Positions 1 through 7,270 of a DNA stretch of 15,736 nt are shown here, piece by piece. Position numbers and translations under genes: made by a program. Origin of the DNA: Planctomycetaceae bacterium (GTDB lineage Bacteria > Planctomycetota > Planctomycetia > Pirellulales > Thermoguttaceae); assembly GCA_031266315.1 (NCBI GenBank), contig JAISBG010000044.1:1-15736 (forward strand). The letters run 5' to 3'. How positions within the stretch are numbered: the first letter of the stretch is position 1; each line of letters starts with the position of its first letter. Under the pieces are notes generated by a model. The model was not told where the DNA came from, did not search any database, and saw only the letters and a list, made by a program, of their open reading frames with translations.

Positions 1-84
1 GAACCCGAAACGCTAGCATTTGAACTCGAAACGCCGGCGTTTGAACCCGAAACGCTAGAGATTGAATTCAGAACGCCACAATTG
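1..84. repeat. 21-bp tandem repeat, about 4 copies
   Basis: Units begin at 1, 22, 43 and 64. The core is GAACYCGAAACGCYRGCRTTT. Units 1 and 3 are close to each other, unit 2 differs at several positions, and unit 4 is strongly diverged. The array continues off the left edge, so the real copy number is unknown. The 21-bp period equals seven codons and matches the heptapeptide repeat of the frame that stops at 91-93. Confidence 0.85.
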
Positions 85-93
85 AAGACTTAA
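1..93 (+). CDS. C-terminal end of a heptapeptide-repeat protein (partial)
   Basis: An open frame runs from base 1 to a TAA at 91-93 and encodes the last 30 residues of a protein that begins outside the window. The DNA is a 21-bp tandem repeat (about four units, the last ones diverged). The protein reads as consecutive 7-residue units, EPETLAF, ELETPAF, EPETLEI, EFRTPQL, then KT and stop. Glu, Pro and Thr dominate, so this looks like an acidic, extended, low-complexity tail rather than a folded domain. The third positions vary (ccc/ctc, cta/ccg) while the unit length of exactly seven codons is kept, which favours coding in this frame. The frame ends 88 bp before the end of the convergent transporter gene. 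The minus strand is also open through this repeat, so the coding strand is not certain. The family cannot be named from 30 residues. Confidence 0.5.
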   Translation, partial: EPETLAFELETPAFEPETLEIEFRTPQLKT

Positions 94-133
94 TTTTGGA
101 GATTTTTCTCCCGTTGTCAACAGCCCAGTAGGA

Positions 134-181
134 TTGATGTATGTTTGACCGACTTTTTTACCTAAGGTGCGTAACATGAGT
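134..181 (-). repeat. 48-bp dispersed repeat, inverted copy of 9209-9256
   Basis: This 48-bp block matches the reverse complement of 9209-9256 at 42 of 48 positions by eye. The best conserved pieces are GACTTTTTTACCTA and CGTAACATGAGT. Here it ends exactly at the stop codon of the MATE gene. At the other site it forms the outer flank of hairpin element E. It therefore looks like a terminus of a mobile or formerly mobile non-coding element, of which only one end is left here. Confidence 0.65.
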
Positions 182-1590
182 TATATTTTTTTCTGTAACT
201 CTTTTTCGATGACACGCATAGCTTCCCATTTTTTGCTGTAAAAGCGGAATGTAAAAAGAACACAATAAGCGAAAACATCAAACGTCAGTGCAATCCAGCA
301 CCAAATCAGTCCGAGACCAAAATAATGAACACCGGCAAAACATGCCAGCGGCAAAAGCGGCGCAACAATAAATACCACCCGCATTACAAAAACCGTGTCT
401 CCCGCGCCGCGAAGTGTTGAGGAAAAAATAATCGAACAACTGTCAAAAAACAAATACAACGCAATAAACTGAAGAAGAATAACACTCAAATCATAAACCG
501 TCGCAAATTCCTGCGGATCAGTAAATGCCGCAAACGCAAACAATAACCAGTGTGGAACCGCAATGAACAGAATCCCGAAAACCCCCGTGTAAACACAACC
601 AATAATCAGTGCGGTCATTGTCGCACGCCGAGCAAGATCAGGGCGGTTATTGCCTAACTGATTGCCGACCATTGACGTGACAACAATCCCGATTCCGATT
701 AAAGGCATAAACGTAAACGCATTCATGGTAAACGCAATTGTCGTGGCGTTTCGTTCCAATTGACCGATTCCGCCGATAATCATAATGAATAACGTAAATG
801 TAATTGTGTCCAGAAAAGTATAAGAACTGCTCGGTGTTCCGTAATACAGAAGACGTCCTAACAAAGGAATATTCGGTTTCATTCCGCCTAAGATATTGTA
901 CCGTTTTTCCTTCCAATCGGTCAGGAACATCAGAGTAACATAAATACCGAAACGAACCCATTGTGAAATCATTGTGGCAATCGCGGCTCCGGCAAGACCC
1001 CACGCCGGAAATCCCAAATGTCCGAATATCATACAATAATCAAGGAAAACATTGAGCAGGACACAAAATACATTGTTGTACATTTCAACATGCATTGCAC
1101 CGCGCCCTCTGAAAAATGCGGCGGCGGCTTCTCCGCCAATGGTTGCGGTGCATCCCAAAAGAAGATAGAAAAAGTAAGTTCGTTCCAAATGGATAATTTC
1201 TTCATCGTGACCAAACAACACAAAAAGTTGCGTTAGATAAGGATTCAGAAACAACAAAACCGGCAACATAACCACTCCAAACCAAATTCCCTGCCAGACA
1301 ATCGGACCAATACGTTGATAGTTGCCGCTACCGTAATATTGAGCGACAAATGTGGTTGTGAACATCGCGACCGCAGAAGGAATTGCCACCGCCGACCAAA
1401 ACAACATCCCGCCTTGCATTGATGCTGTCATTGAGTCCGGATCGTTCCACATTAGGAACAGCCTGTCCGTAAAATTCATAAGCGAAATCGAACCGCTTGA
1501 AATAATCAGCGGAATCGCCTGCCATAACACTTCAAACCCGCCGCAAGGACGTGTCCACCATGTTTCCGGCTTTTTGTGTAATTCATTCAT
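181..1590 (-). CDS. MATE family multidrug/Na+ efflux transporter
   Basis: This is an inner-membrane antiporter of the MATE family (NorM/DinF type), which exports cationic drugs or metabolites in exchange for Na+ or H+. From the start preferred here it has 469 residues, within the normal 440-480 range, and it is hydrophobic throughout, consistent with 12 membrane helices in two related halves. Family-like segments include NFTDRLFLMW after helix 1, FVAQYYGSGNYQRIG (the F-x-x-Q-x-x-G-A loop), AFFRGRGAMHVEMYNN, VVTSMVGNQLGNNRPDLARR in the second half, and STLRGAGDTVFV. Start choice: the frame can be opened upstream at a TTG (1632), but that codon has no ribosome-binding site. The ATG at 1590 (MNELHKKPETWW) overlaps the stop of a short upstream ORF as ATGA and is probably reached by translational coupling. 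The substrate cannot be deduced. It stands alone as a transcription unit with repeat-filled DNA upstream. Confidence 0.93.
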   Translation of the reverse strand: MNELHKKPETWWTRPCGGFEVLWQAIPLIISSGSISLMNFTDRLFLMWNDPDSMTASMQGGMLFWSAVAIPSAVAMFTTTFVAQYYGSGNYQRIGPIVWQGIWFGVVMLPVLLFLNPYLTQLFVLFGHDEEIIHLERTYFFYLLLGCTATIGGEAAAAFFRGRGAMHVEMYNNVFCVLLNVFLDYCMIFGHLGFPAWGLAGAAIATMISQWVRFGIYVTLMFLTDWKEKRYNILGGMKPNIPLLGRLLYYGTPSSSYTFLDTITFTLFIMIIGGIGQLERNATTIAFTMNAFTFMPLIGIGIVVTSMVGNQLGNNRPDLARRATMTALIIGCVYTGVFGILFIAVPHWLLFAFAAFTDPQEFATVYDLSVILLQFIALYLFFDSCSIIFSSTLRGAGDTVFVMRVVFIVAPLLPLACFAGVHYFGLGLIWCWIALTFDVFAYCVLFTFRFYSKKWEAMRVIEKELQKKI

Positions 1591-1667
1591 ACTGTCGGAA
1601 TTGAAAATAGAGTTGAACAAAAAGTTAAACAAAAATTATTATCTTTCGCATAAAATTTTTGCAACAT
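1587..1667 (-). CDS. Possible 26-residue leader ORF coupled to the MATE gene
   Basis: ATG at 1667-1665 opens a 26-codon frame (MLQKFYAKDNNFCLTFCSTL, then FSIPTV). Its TGA at 1589-1587 overlaps the transporter ATG at 1590-1588 in the sequence ATGA. A strong Shine-Dalgarno, GAGGAG (1677-1672), precedes this ATG with a 4-nt spacer, whereas neither candidate start of the transporter has one of its own. The simplest reading is a leader peptide that loads ribosomes for the transporter by termination-reinitiation. An alternative is that it is the remnant of a transporter N-terminus separated by a frameshift. No homology is recognised. Confidence 0.4.
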   Translation of the reverse strand: MLQKFYAKDNNFCLTFCSTLFSIPTV

Positions 1668-1671
1668 TTTA

Positions 1672-1677
1672 CTCCTC
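1672..1677 (-). promoter_or_regulatory. Shine-Dalgarno site of the MATE leader ORF
   Basis: GAGGAG on the minus strand, 4 nt before the ATG at 1667. It is the only good ribosome-binding site in front of the MATE gene, and it sets the frame of the leader ORF rather than that of the transporter. Confidence 0.45.
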
Positions 1678-1699
1678 GAAATAAAAATAGGGAACTCAA

Positions 1700-1845
1700 A
1701 AGGCTGGGCAACCTTTCAACAAAAGATCGCGTTGCCGATGGGCAACCTCAACCGAAAGAGTCGGCTGCCACCAACACAACCGAAGGTGAAAAACTTTCGT
1801 CGAAAGATTACCTACCTTTGGTTGCGGCTGCGCCGCGAAGGAGTT
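1700..1845. repeat. Degenerate copy A of intergenic repeat family 1
   Basis: A GC-richer block in AT-rich intergenic DNA. It contains the family words GGCAACCTTT, AAAGATCGCGTTGCCGATGG, CAACCGAAGG and, at its right end, AAGATTACCTACCTTTGG, all like the ends of copies H and C. The central GTCGGC...GCCGAC hairpin is not recognisable, so this is an old or rearranged copy. The match to the family is weaker than for B, C, F and H. Confidence 0.4.
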
Positions 1846-2090
1846 AAAATTTTAGATTTTTAATGTAACATTCTTATCTTTGATCATTTTTATTATTTTA
1901 ATTTATTATGTTTTATCTATATTCATTTTACTACGTATATTGTTTTTTACAAGGGTGAAAACCAATTTTAAACGATTCGTCCTACTGCACATTCCTAAAA
2001 CAGCAACAAAACAAACATTAACAAATCCCTATATTTTATACATTTTACCAATTTATTACCGAATTTAATGCGATTTTACCCGAAAAATCG
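1846..2090. other. AT-rich intergenic spacer, no gene seen
   Basis: This 245-bp stretch between repeats A and B is very AT-rich. The only open frame, on the plus strand (1880-2068), encodes a hydrophobic Ile/Leu/Tyr-rich string with no start signal and no recognisable family. I see no convincing gene, terminator or RNA here. Confidence 0.6.
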
Positions 2091-2097
2091 TGAAAGA

Positions 2098-2295
2098 GGT
2101 GGGCGATCCCTTCGCTATTTGCTAAAAGGGTCGCGCCGGTTGACTCGGCGTTGACTCCAAAGCGAAAGGCAACATCATTAACCGTCGTTCCTCTGATTCA
2201 CTGTCGGCTAATGCCGACGCGACCTTTTAGTAAATAGCAAAAGGTCGTTCACCTAATGATTGCCTACTCTTAACGAGAATTCCGCGAAATATTAC
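2098..2295 (+). repeat. Copy B of intergenic repeat family 1 (MITE-like)
   Basis: The ends are inverted repeats: GGTGGGCGATCCC at 2098 and, read backwards from 2253, GGTGAACGACC. Both continue into TTGCTATTT...CTAAAAGG.TCGCG. The right half carries hairpin 1, CGACCTTTT pairing with AAAAGGTCG (about 2219-2247), and hairpin 2, GTCGGCTAATGCCGAC. The central part (CCAAAGCGAAAGGCAACATC) matches copy F in the same orientation. The outer tail ATTCCGCGAAATATTAC (to 2295) is shared with the right end of copy C. It lies just behind lnt (stop at 2309). Confidence 0.8.
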
Positions 2296-2308
2296 AAAAA
2301 TATCAATT

Positions 2309-3961
2309 TTATAACTCACTCGGTGTAATTACCTTTTTTTTGTACCAACCTGCAAAAATCAGTACAAAAACTCCCAGCATACAGGCAATTGCCGGAAGAT
2401 CGCCGATATGATGATAAACCGGAGATTCGCAATCCGTCACCAAAACCGTATCAACAACGATTTCTGCTTCACGGCGTTGCCCGATTTTCCGAATCACTCC
2501 GTAACGGTCAATGATTGCGGAAAAACCGCCGTTTGTTGCAGTAATATAGGGTCGCCGGTTCTCGACCGCCCGAAAAACATGAGTTGCCAAATGTTGATCA
2601 ATCTGTTGCGAAAACCAAAACCAACCGTCATTCGACATGTTAATTAAAATCGCCGGCTCCTTGCCTTGTTTTTTCAACGTTAAAATTTGATTTCGTATAA
2701 AATGCGGAACCGTACTTTCGAAACAAATATTCACCGAAAGAAACAACGGCTCGGCTCGTAACGGAATCGCAACCGGTTTTGTACCGCGTCCGGCTTCTTG
2801 ACAAAGAGTTTTAAGAAAAAAGTCATTCGGTAAATAGTGCGAAAACGGAATGTATTCGCCGAACATGACGAGTTGTGTTTTATCATAACGATATTCGGTT
2901 TGGTTGTTTTTCGGATCAATTAACAGCGCGGAATTGAACCGTTTCGGTTCCGGCGGTTTCTCAAACTCCAACGTTGAAAGACCGGTAAGAACCGGAACGC
3001 CAAGTTGATTGACGAACATTTGCAATTGTCCGAATTGATCGTTCCAATATTCAGCGGCTTCATTGGTCCAATGATCAAACTCGGTTGGTTTCAAATCCGT
3101 GTTGTATTTTAATAAAGGAATCGGACACACGGTTTCGGGCAAAACGATAAGGTCAAGTGGTTGTTTTGCCGCTTGAGCATTTTGAACGGCTTTTTGGGCT
3201 AAATCGATAAATTGTTGCAACGTTTTCTCTGCCTGTTCCGAATCACCGTCAAGCCGAACCGGAATATTGCCTTGTAACGCGGCAATTGTTAGGTTCGGTT
3301 TATCGACACGAAATCCTGCGGTTTGGACAAAACCATATCCAAGTGCTGCAACAAAAATAAGTCCGGCAAAAAAACTCCAGACATAACGATTACGATTAAC
3401 AGAGCCGTTACGTATCCGCAAAGAACCAACACCGGAACCGATCAGCATGATTATTCCGCCGACAAGATAACCGCCGCCAATGTCCGCAATTTGTATCAAT
3501 AATGGTTGACGATATAATGCGTGTTCGAGAGAGCAGAAGGAAAAACCGCCAAGAATATGGTTACGCAAATATTCGCAGCCAATCCAACAAACCGGAACGG
3601 CAAAAACAACCGGAACACGAAAACGATAAACAGCAATTTTTGAAGCGGAAAAAAAGAGCAGCCAATAAATGGAAAGATATCCGGCAAGTGCCAGTAAACC
3701 CAATATGGTCAATGGATGCGGACAGGCAATCCACCAAATTGACGCAATCCAGAAAAAAAATGCACCCAAATAAATTGTCCGAAAACGAATAGGGTTAGGA
3801 TGTTCAATCGCGAATGTCCAGAAAACCGGAACGAGAAAAACCAAAAACCAACAGCCAATCGGTGGCAAAGAAACCCAATAACAAAACGCTCCGGCAATAA
3901 ATAGAAAATTAACCGTTGAAAACAAACTATTCTTTTTTCCATTTGCGTCAATATTTTTCAT
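2309..3961 (-). CDS. lnt: Apolipoprotein N-acyltransferase
   Basis: Lnt transfers the third fatty acyl chain from a phospholipid to the N-terminal cysteine of apolipoproteins on the periplasmic face of the inner membrane, which is the last step of lipoprotein maturation. The chosen form has 550 residues. It has an N-terminal block of several membrane helices (about 1-210), then a carbon-nitrogen hydrolase (nitrilase) domain (about 220-520), and a final membrane helix (LPAIACMLGVFVLIFAGWY). The catalytic triad is present: Glu276 in VLPE, Lys361 in YDKTQLVMFGEYIPF, and Cys413 in VNICFE. The NDGWF and QHLATHVFRAVENRRP segments are also typical. Start: the frame stays open to an ATG at 4018, but its first 14 codons (MPTFNENSTNNYHF) are the inverted end of repeat C. 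The ATG at 3961 has AAAGG at 3973-3969 with a 7-nt spacer and is preferred. The protein implies a diderm envelope with triacylated lipoproteins. Confidence 0.96.
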   Translation of the reverse strand: MKNIDANGKKNSLFSTVNFLFIAGAFCYWVSLPPIGCWFLVFLVPVFWTFAIEHPNPIRFRTIYLGAFFFWIASIWWIACPHPLTILGLLALAGYLSIYWLLFFSASKIAVYRFRVPVVFAVPVCWIGCEYLRNHILGGFSFCSLEHALYRQPLLIQIADIGGGYLVGGIIMLIGSGVGSLRIRNGSVNRNRYVWSFFAGLIFVAALGYGFVQTAGFRVDKPNLTIAALQGNIPVRLDGDSEQAEKTLQQFIDLAQKAVQNAQAAKQPLDLIVLPETVCPIPLLKYNTDLKPTEFDHWTNEAAEYWNDQFGQLQMFVNQLGVPVLTGLSTLEFEKPPEPKRFNSALLIDPKNNQTEYRYDKTQLVMFGEYIPFSHYLPNDFFLKTLCQEAGRGTKPVAIPLRAEPLFLSVNICFESTVPHFIRNQILTLKKQGKEPAILINMSNDGWFWFSQQIDQHLATHVFRAVENRRPYITATNGGFSAIIDRYGVIRKIGQRREAEIVVDTVLVTDCESPVYHHIGDLPAIACMLGVFVLIFAGWYKKKVITPSEL

Positions 3962-3982
3962 TCTCAAGCCTTTCATAAAATG

Positions 3983-4233
3983 GTAATTATTCGTGGAATT
4001 TTCGTTAAAAGTAGGCAATCATCAGGTGGGCGATGTTTTGCTAAAACATCGCGTCGGCGTTAGCCGACAGTGAACCAGATTAACAATGGCAATTTTGCGT
4101 TGACAATTGATTCGGAATCCAGTTGTCAACCGGAAACAGGGGCAAAGTCGGCTAACGCCGACGCAACCGTTCAGCGAACGGTTGGCCACTTTATGGTTGC
4201 CTACATTGAACGAAAATTCCGCTGGAATATTAC
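3983..4233. repeat. Copy C of intergenic repeat family 1, 251 bp with long inverted ends
   Basis: This is the most complete copy. The left end (GTAATTATTCGTGGAATTTT at 3983) and the reverse complement of the right end (GTAATATTCCAGCGGAATTTT from 4233) align over about 50 bp, through CGTT.AA.GTAGGCAA.CAT..GTGG.C. Inside each arm are two perfect hairpins. On the left, CGATGTTTT pairs with AAAACATCG (4031-4051, loop GCT), followed by GTCGGC/GCCGAC (4053-4068, loop GTTA). On the right are GTCGGC/GCCGAC (4147-4162, loop TAAC) and AACCGTTC/GAACGGTT (4165-4183, loop AGC). There is no ORF that looks like a transposase. The element fills the whole gap between the kinase stop and lnt, and may supply folded transcript ends for both. 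Confidence 0.85.
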
Positions 4234-4250
4234 ACATTAGCATGTCCAAT

Positions 4251-5792
4251 TTATTGACACGTTGATTTCAGATCATTCCAAACGGGAACAAGCGCGTCGA
4301 GTAATTTTAGATATCGTTGATATTTTGTTTCGTACACATTGGCAAATTGCGGGTTGGGGTCGAAACGGCGGTTGATAGTTACCATTTTTTCACAGGCTTC
4401 CTTGTACGTCTTGTAAATTCCAACCGCAACCGCTCCACAAAGTGCCGCGCCAAAACATCCGAGTTCTGTTCCGGTGGGAATTTCAATGGGAAGTTGGAAA
4501 ACATCCGAAAACATTTGCGCCCAGACAGGGCTGTTGACCGCACCGCCTGTCAACCGGATTGTTTGCGGGCGCCCGCGAAATCGGAATAATCGTTCCGAAT
4601 GCCAACGATGACCAAAACAAATTCCTTCAAATACCGCCCGCATAACATGCGATTTTGAATGTCGCCCGTCCAAACCGAATAAACAGGCTTTGGCATCAAG
4701 ATGAATCGGGTTACCGTACAGAAACGGCAAAAAGATAATACCGGTATCGTCCGGTTGTGTTTCCCCAACAAGATGACTGCAATAATCGTAAATATTTTCT
4801 TTTGTCCCGCGAAGCCGTAACAGTTCTTTATCGCTTTGAAAAAATTGCGAAACAAACCATTCAAGATTGCCGGCTGAAATCGCACTGCCTTCAAGCATCA
4901 GGTAATATCCGTCAATACTGTAACAACTTGTCATAAACATTTCTTTATCAATGACGGGAATTTTTGAAATGGAAAGGTTGTTGCCCCAAGTTCCGGCAAC
5001 CATGCAAAACCGCGTTTCGTCCGTCATTCCAACCGCAAGACCGCAAGCGTCAATATCAAACATGCCGCCGGCAACCGGAGTTCCTTCGGCAAGCCCTGTT
5101 TGTTTGGCGGCTTCCGGTGTAATTGTTCCGCAAATATCCGCAGACTTTTTAAGCGGCGGCATCAAATGTTTCCAATCGGCAAGTCCCCAAACCTCAAGAA
5201 CTTCATTATCGTAATCCGCAATACCATTGTTGATCAGACTCGTTCCCGACATATCCGTCAGTTCCATGTACGCCTCGCCGGTCAGCCGGTAACGTATAAA
5301 ATCTTTAACCATAAACAAATAACGGCTTCGGGACATTGTTTCCGGTTCGTTGTCAATCAGCCACCGAAGTAACGCATTGGGTTGAGCAGACCAAATATTC
5401 TGCATCGTTTTAGGCATAATCCGTTCAGGAATATTGTTGCGCGTCCATTCTTCGATGTATTTTCGTGCGCGATTGTCGGAAGAAATAATTCCGTTGCGCA
5501 CCGGATTCCCTTCGCCGTCAACAAGATACAACCCGTTTCCGTGACCAGTGCATGTAACAGAAACGATGTCTTTCGGATCAATAATTGATTGGTGAATCAC
5601 TTCACGCACAACTTCGCAGACATTGCGCCAAAGAGCATTCATATCGTTTTCCGTCCAATCGGGATACTGATAAATATGTTCGACTTTTCGTGACGCTGTC
5701 GCGTATTCCTTGCCTTCAATATCGAAAACCGCCGCCTTAACCATTGTCGAACCGCAATCAATGCCTATCAAATATTGTGTTGATAATGTCAT
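4251..5792 (-). CDS. FGGY-family carbohydrate kinase, L-xylulokinase-like
   Basis: This is an ATP-dependent sugar kinase of the FGGY family. Overall it resembles enterobacterial L-xylulokinase (LyxK), which makes L-xylulose 5-phosphate in the cytoplasm. The chosen form has 513 residues, typical for the family. Visible landmarks are the N-terminal phosphate loop IGIDCGSTMVKAAVFD, the substrate segment TCTGHGNGLYLVD, IISSDNRA, WSAQPNALLRWL, and the catalytic-Asp region GGMFDIDACGLAVGM (about 243-257). Further on are the adenosine-site segments AGTWGNN and LTGGAVNSPVWAQMF (about 414-428), then GCFGAALCGAVAVGIY. Start: an ATG 15 bp upstream (5807) is possible, but GGAG (5802-5799) lies 6 nt before the ATG at 5792, which is therefore preferred. 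The gene follows the oxidoreductase gene with a 63-bp gap on the same strand, so the two are probably cotranscribed. L-xylulose as substrate is an inference from resemblance; another ketopentose or a polyol is possible. Confidence 0.9.
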   Translation of the reverse strand: MTLSTQYLIGIDCGSTMVKAAVFDIEGKEYATASRKVEHIYQYPDWTENDMNALWRNVCEVVREVIHQSIIDPKDIVSVTCTGHGNGLYLVDGEGNPVRNGIISSDNRARKYIEEWTRNNIPERIMPKTMQNIWSAQPNALLRWLIDNEPETMSRSRYLFMVKDFIRYRLTGEAYMELTDMSGTSLINNGIADYDNEVLEVWGLADWKHLMPPLKKSADICGTITPEAAKQTGLAEGTPVAGGMFDIDACGLAVGMTDETRFCMVAGTWGNNLSISKIPVIDKEMFMTSCYSIDGYYLMLEGSAISAGNLEWFVSQFFQSDKELLRLRGTKENIYDYCSHLVGETQPDDTGIIFLPFLYGNPIHLDAKACLFGLDGRHSKSHVMRAVFEGICFGHRWHSERLFRFRGRPQTIRLTGGAVNSPVWAQMFSDVFQLPIEIPTGTELGCFGAALCGAVAVGIYKTYKEACEKMVTINRRFDPNPQFANVYETKYQRYLKLLDALVPVWNDLKSTCQ

Positions 5793-5798
5793 AAAATT

Positions 5799-5802
5799 CT
5801 CC
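5799..5802 (-). promoter_or_regulatory. Shine-Dalgarno deciding the kinase start
   Basis: GGAG on the minus strand, 6 nt before the ATG at 5792. It lies inside the coding frame that would result from the upstream ATG-ATG pair at 5807 and 5804, which argues against those starts. Confidence 0.55.
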
Positions 5803-5855
5803 ATCATTGTTTTATTGTGTCAGAAATCAAAAACGGTGAAGTGTTCGGTTTTTTG

Positions 5856-7178
5856 CTACGGAATCCGATAATAATCACGGTCGCGTAAAATACAACCGGT
5901 TGGCGATTCCGCACGCATAAGGTCGGTACAACCGCTGCAAGCCATACAAACTTGTTTCAAATTCATTTCGCCTTGATGCAAAATATCATAAGGCGATTCG
6001 GGATACGCAAAACTATTTCGCCCTTGTCCGAAAAGTGTTGCCCAACCGTTTTTCACAAGTCCCGCCGCAACCTTCGGAATAAGATGACGCAACCACGCTG
6101 TTCCGGCTCCCGTCATCGGTAAATCCGGTTGCGATTGCTGAATTTCTTTAACAATATTCACAAACCGCGTCACTCCAATCAACGGATATTCCTCGTAAGC
6201 CGCCGCACCGCGAATCGGTTTGGCGTAGGGACGATTGAAATGAGGATTGAAATACGGATTGCCAATCGTAATATCCAGCAACGGTACACCAATTTCATGA
6301 AGTATTGTAACAAGTTGTTTTGATTCCGTTAAATCCCATTTTTTGTAATCTTCCCGATCAACTCCGAATCCCCAAGGATATTTAACGGCATCGTAAACAC
6401 TAAGCCGTGACGTAACAAAAACAGACGGAACTTCATCCCGAACCCGTGTTAGTGTTTCACGAAGGAATCGGGTTCTGTTTTCAAACGAACCGCCGTATTT
6501 TCCGTTTCGCGTGAAAGCTCCCAGCAATTCGTTGAGTAAATATCCGTGACAACTTTTGATGTCAACTCCGTCAAAACCGCATTTTGCCGCCCATTTCGAC
6601 GCATTAACATAAGCATCTTGAAGACGATCCAGTTCGTCGTCCGTAATTAACGGATAATCCGCCGGAATCTGATGGGCAACATCCAACACGCCGCTGTGTT
6701 GCGCAATCACCGGAGCACGAACCCCGCGAACCGGTTTACTGTAACGACCGGAATGAGTCAATTGAAGTACGGTAATAATATCGTGACCAAAACGTTTTTT
6801 CGCCGTTGAACGTGTTTTCTCCTCTAATGCGGCGAAATGGTCAACGCTTTTTTCATTGATCCAAAATTGTTGCGAATTGGAACGCGCTTCGGGCAGTACG
6901 GCGGTTGCCTCGAACCAAACCAATCCGGCACCGCCTCCGGCAAACCGTTCGTAACGGCGAAAACCAAGTTCTGTCGGTTCACCGTTTTGACCGGAATCAA
7001 AACCTTCCATCGGCTGTACCACAAAACGATTGGGCAACTTCCATTTTTTGTCCCGATAACAAATACTTAACGGTTCCGCCAGCACAGAAAAATCATCAGA
7101 AAGCGGAATTTCAAACCCAAGACGTTGAAGTTCCGATTGAAGTTCGTCGTAAGATTTGAGAAACGAAAATTTCGACAT
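5856..7178 (-). CDS. NADH:flavin oxidoreductase (Old Yellow Enzyme family) with C-terminal Cys cluster
   Basis: A 440-residue protein with the FMN-binding TIM barrel of the Old Yellow Enzyme family, which reduces activated alkenes or related substrates with NAD(P)H. Family marks are VVQPMEGF (about 53-60, flavin-binding strand 1), VLQLTHSGRYS (137-147), the catalytic DIKSCHGYLLNELLGAFTRN (206-225, with His211 and Tyr213), YGGSFENRTRFLRE, and TGAGTAW plus LFGQGRNSFAYP for the FMN phosphate. The C-terminus has CMACSGCTDL and TGCILRD, giving Cys411, 414, 417 and 429 in a C-x2-C-x2-C-x11-C pattern. This resembles the 4Fe-4S motif of 2,4-dienoyl-CoA reductase (C-x2-C-x3-C-x11-C) but is one residue shorter. 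The downstream FAD/NAD domain of that enzyme is absent. The start is supported by GGAG 8 nt upstream. It is the first gene of a probable two-gene operon with the sugar kinase, which hints at a sugar-derived enone or keto substrate, but this is unproven. Confidence 0.9.
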   Translation of the reverse strand: MSKFSFLKSYDELQSELQRLGFEIPLSDDFSVLAEPLSICYRDKKWKLPNRFVVQPMEGFDSGQNGEPTELGFRRYERFAGGGAGLVWFEATAVLPEARSNSQQFWINEKSVDHFAALEEKTRSTAKKRFGHDIITVLQLTHSGRYSKPVRGVRAPVIAQHSGVLDVAHQIPADYPLITDDELDRLQDAYVNASKWAAKCGFDGVDIKSCHGYLLNELLGAFTRNGKYGGSFENRTRFLRETLTRVRDEVPSVFVTSRLSVYDAVKYPWGFGVDREDYKKWDLTESKQLVTILHEIGVPLLDITIGNPYFNPHFNRPYAKPIRGAAAYEEYPLIGVTRFVNIVKEIQQSQPDLPMTGAGTAWLRHLIPKVAAGLVKNGWATLFGQGRNSFAYPESPYDILHQGEMNLKQVCMACSGCTDLMRAESPTGCILRDRDYYRIP

Positions 7179-7211
7179 AGAACCTGCTCCAAAACTAAAA
7201 CAAGATGTAAA

Positions 7212-7239
7212 ATAATGGTTTATTTAATTTATGGGTCAA
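7212..7239 (-). promoter_or_regulatory. Candidate sigma70-type promoter of the oxidoreductase-kinase operon
   Basis: On the minus strand, TTGACC (7239-7234) is followed after 16 nt by CATTAT (7217-7212; 4 of 6 matches to TATAAT). Transcription would start near 7205, giving a 5' leader of about 27 nt that just holds the Shine-Dalgarno of the oxidoreductase gene. The fit is reasonable but based on consensus only. Confidence 0.4.
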
Positions 7240-7270
7240 TAGACGTTACTTAAAATACATTAAAAAGTAT

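Noticed and set aside
98..111. GGAGA-TTTT-TCTCC hairpin behind the left-edge gene as a terminator
   Set aside because: The stem is only 5 bp and no T-run follows, so it cannot be distinguished from chance.
1880..2068. Plus-strand ORF of 62 codons, hydrophobic
   Set aside because: Composition follows the AT-rich DNA, there is no ribosome-binding site, no recognisable family, and it lies between two repeats.
4022..4249. Minus-strand ORF of 75 codons between lnt and the kinase
   Set aside because: It is entirely the translation of repeat C, including its hairpins; there is no start signal.
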